Origin: Caldifarciminota bacterium
GTDB lineage: Bacteria; Hydrothermota; Tepidihabitantia; B3-TA06
Assembly: GCA_023128825.1 (NCBI GenBank)
Contig: JAGMDF010000077.1
Coordinates: forward strand, 1-36,619
Direction: 5' to 3'
DNA: 36,619 bases
The notes below the pieces were generated by a model, which searched no databases, had not been told where the DNA came from, and saw nothing but the letters and a program-made list of their open reading frames with translations. Positions 35,630 to 36,619 of this stretch are shown piece after piece. Numbering within the stretch: the first letter of the stretch is position 1; every line of letters starts with the position of its first letter. The position numbers and the translations under genes were made by a program.

Positions 35630-36533
35630 CGCGAAGCGGAAGTACGCGCTCTATCTGGGATGCACCGTTCCGGTTCGCGCCCAGAACTACGAACTCTCCG
35701 CAAGAGTCATAGCAAAGCACTTCGGGATAGAATTCGTAGACATACCCTCCTTCACCTGCTGCGGGTTTCCCATAAAGTCCGTAGACCAGCGCTCCTCATT
35801 AGTGATGGCCGCCCGCAACCTGGCGCTCGCCGAAAGCGAGGGTCTCGATATGGTCACATTGTGCACCGCATGTACCGGAACCCAGGTCGAGGCCAACCAT
35901 CAGCTCAAGCACGATGCCAAAAAGCTGGCCGAAGTCAACGCCATCCTCAAAAAGGAAGACCTGGAATACAAAGGGACAGTAAACGTCCGCCACTTCGCCC
36001 GGGTACTATACGAAGACATCGGTATCGAGCGCATCAAACAAGACATCAAGGTTGATCTTCAGTCCTTACCAGTAGCCGGACATCCTGGATGCCACTTTAC
36101 GAAGCCCTCCGAGGCTTTCGAGAATTTCGACGACCCGGAAAACCCCCACGTCTACGACGATTTAATCAACGCAACCGGCGCTCGCAGTAATCCCTACTCC
36201 GAAAGGGAACTCTGCTGCGGCGGCGCGATCCTGGGTATCAGGGTCGACGTCGCCTACGCCATGGCGGGCAAGAAATTGCAAAGTGTCAAGGACTCCGGCT
36301 CCGAGGCGATGATCCTCATATGCCCGTTCTGCAACGTGATGTATGAGCAGAATCAAAAAAAGATTGAGAAGGAACTGGAGCAGGAGTTCGCCATGCCCTG
36401 TATCTACTATACCCAGCTTCTGGGCCTTGCCCTTGGCTACACCCCTGACGAGCTGGGATTCAAGATCAACCGTGTTAAACCCATAAAGATCCTTGAGCGG
36501 ATTGGAGTAATTAGTGAAAAACCTGCCTGCTGA
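35622..36533 (+). CDS. hdrB: HdrB-like protein with two CCG domains
   Basis: HdrB holds the catalytic non-cubane 4Fe-4S clusters in methanogen heterodisulfide reductase; relatives in bacteria act in disulfide or other redox reactions. The 303-residue protein has the two Cys-rich CCG units: YLGCTVPVRAQNYE...FTCCGFP with LCTACTGT, and GHPGCHF...ELCCGGAILGI with ICPFCNVMYE. All cluster Cys positions (C-x~31-C-C-x~35-C-x2-C pattern) appear intact in both halves, so both clusters may form. No HdrA gene lies upstream; it could follow after the window end. The ATG overlaps hdrC and the gene overlaps the next frame by 20 bases, indicating one operon. Confidence 0.92.
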   Translation: MSDAKRKYALYLGCTVPVRAQNYELSARVIAKHFGIEFVDIPSFTCCGFPIKSVDQRSSLVMAARNLALAESEGLDMVTLCTACTGTQVEANHQLKHDAKKLAEVNAILKKEDLEYKGTVNVRHFARVLYEDIGIERIKQDIKVDLQSLPVAGHPGCHFTKPSEAFENFDDPENPHVYDDLINATGARSNPYSERELCCGGAILGIRVDVAYAMAGKKLQSVKDSGSEAMILICPFCNVMYEQNQKKIEKELEQEFAMPCIYYTQLLGLALGYTPDELGFKINRVKPIKILERIGVISEKPAC

Positions 36534-36619
36534 GTTCGAAGATGACATCCCATTGGGACACGCCCTCTTTTTGGTAAGGGAAGGGGTGGGAGGCGCGGAG
36601 ATGATCCCTGAGCTTATGA
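36514..36619 (+). CDS. Start of an unidentified gene, cut by the window end
   Basis: A GTG at 36514 preceded by GGAG opens a frame with no stop for the remaining 35 codons (VKNLPAEFEDDIPLGH, ALFLVREGVGGAEMIPELM). It overlaps the end of hdrB by 20 bases, like the other overlaps in this operon. Too short to assign; a further Hdr-associated subunit would be expected here. Confidence 0.5.
   Translation, partial: MKNLPAEFEDDIPLGHALFLVREGVGGAEMIPELM

Overview
The window looks like chromosomal DNA of an uncultivated, anaerobic, diderm bacterium. Lipoprotein signals, a lipoprotein signal peptidase (LspA), several beta-barrel-like secreted proteins and two LytM/M23 cell-wall peptidases point to an outer membrane. 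An NfnAB/SudAB-type transhydrogenase, an HdrB/HdrC pair with a flavin/2Fe-2S subunit, a hydrogenase-maturation protease and a phosphotransbutyrylase point to fermentative or flavin-bifurcating anaerobic metabolism. A 662-residue secreted protein ends in a FlgD/Por-secretion-like Ig tail. This mix resembles candidate phyla of the WOR-3/TA06 kind, but that assignment is inference and no rRNA is present to test it.

Layout. 1-309: 3' end of an unknown gene, then ptb (323-1219). 1220-1715: intergenic region with a sigma-54-type promoter and a short ORF running into repeats. 1716-2777 (-): secreted protein, divergent from a ridA-TPR-glycosyltransferase-hydrogenase protease operon (2966-6108) closed by a long hairpin. 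6282-8270 (-): large secreted sialidase-fold-like protein with a structured leader. 8520-8865: repeats only. 8866-14344 (-): tightly packed phoH-pgpH-ybeY-CNNM-CNNM operon. 14409-15295 (-): coiled-coil lipoprotein and LysM protein. 15808-17195 (+): pair of small 4-TM transporter-like genes, the second frameshifted, coupled to a YkoP-like gene. 17238-21044 (-): lspA, two tandem M23 peptidases and asd. 21456-23201 (-): lipoprotein. 23202-23854: dense repeat region. 23855-26093 (+): nfnAB. 26264-29785 (+): two small membrane proteins and three beta-barrel-like proteins. 29901-32767 (+): tldD-tldE. 33031-33675 (-): envelope protein. 34088-36619 (+): flavin subunit, hdrC, hdrB and a gene cut by the window end.

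Two things stand out. First, 18 vegetative promoters are readable by eye as TTGACA-like, 16 or 17 bp, TATAAT-like. In ten of them the -10 box ends only 5-9 bases before the start codon, so the mRNA should be leaderless or nearly so; the other eight genes have a leader, and all but one of those have a clear ribosome-binding site at normal spacing. Leaderless initiation therefore seems to be a main mode of gene expression here.

Second, the intergenic DNA is built from several families of short dispersed elements: a CTTTT...AAAAGATCG hairpin with compensatory stem changes, an ACCCC...GGGGACCCC element, GTAGGGGC hairpins, a 103-bp repeat flanking one gene, a 98-bp element with terminal inverted repeats, 11-bp iteron-like repeats before nfnA, and a 9-bp CCCGTAACA repeat. 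The 9-bp repeat also sits in frame inside the glycosyltransferase gene and abuts two stop codons. No CRISPR array, tRNA, rRNA, transposase or integrase was seen.
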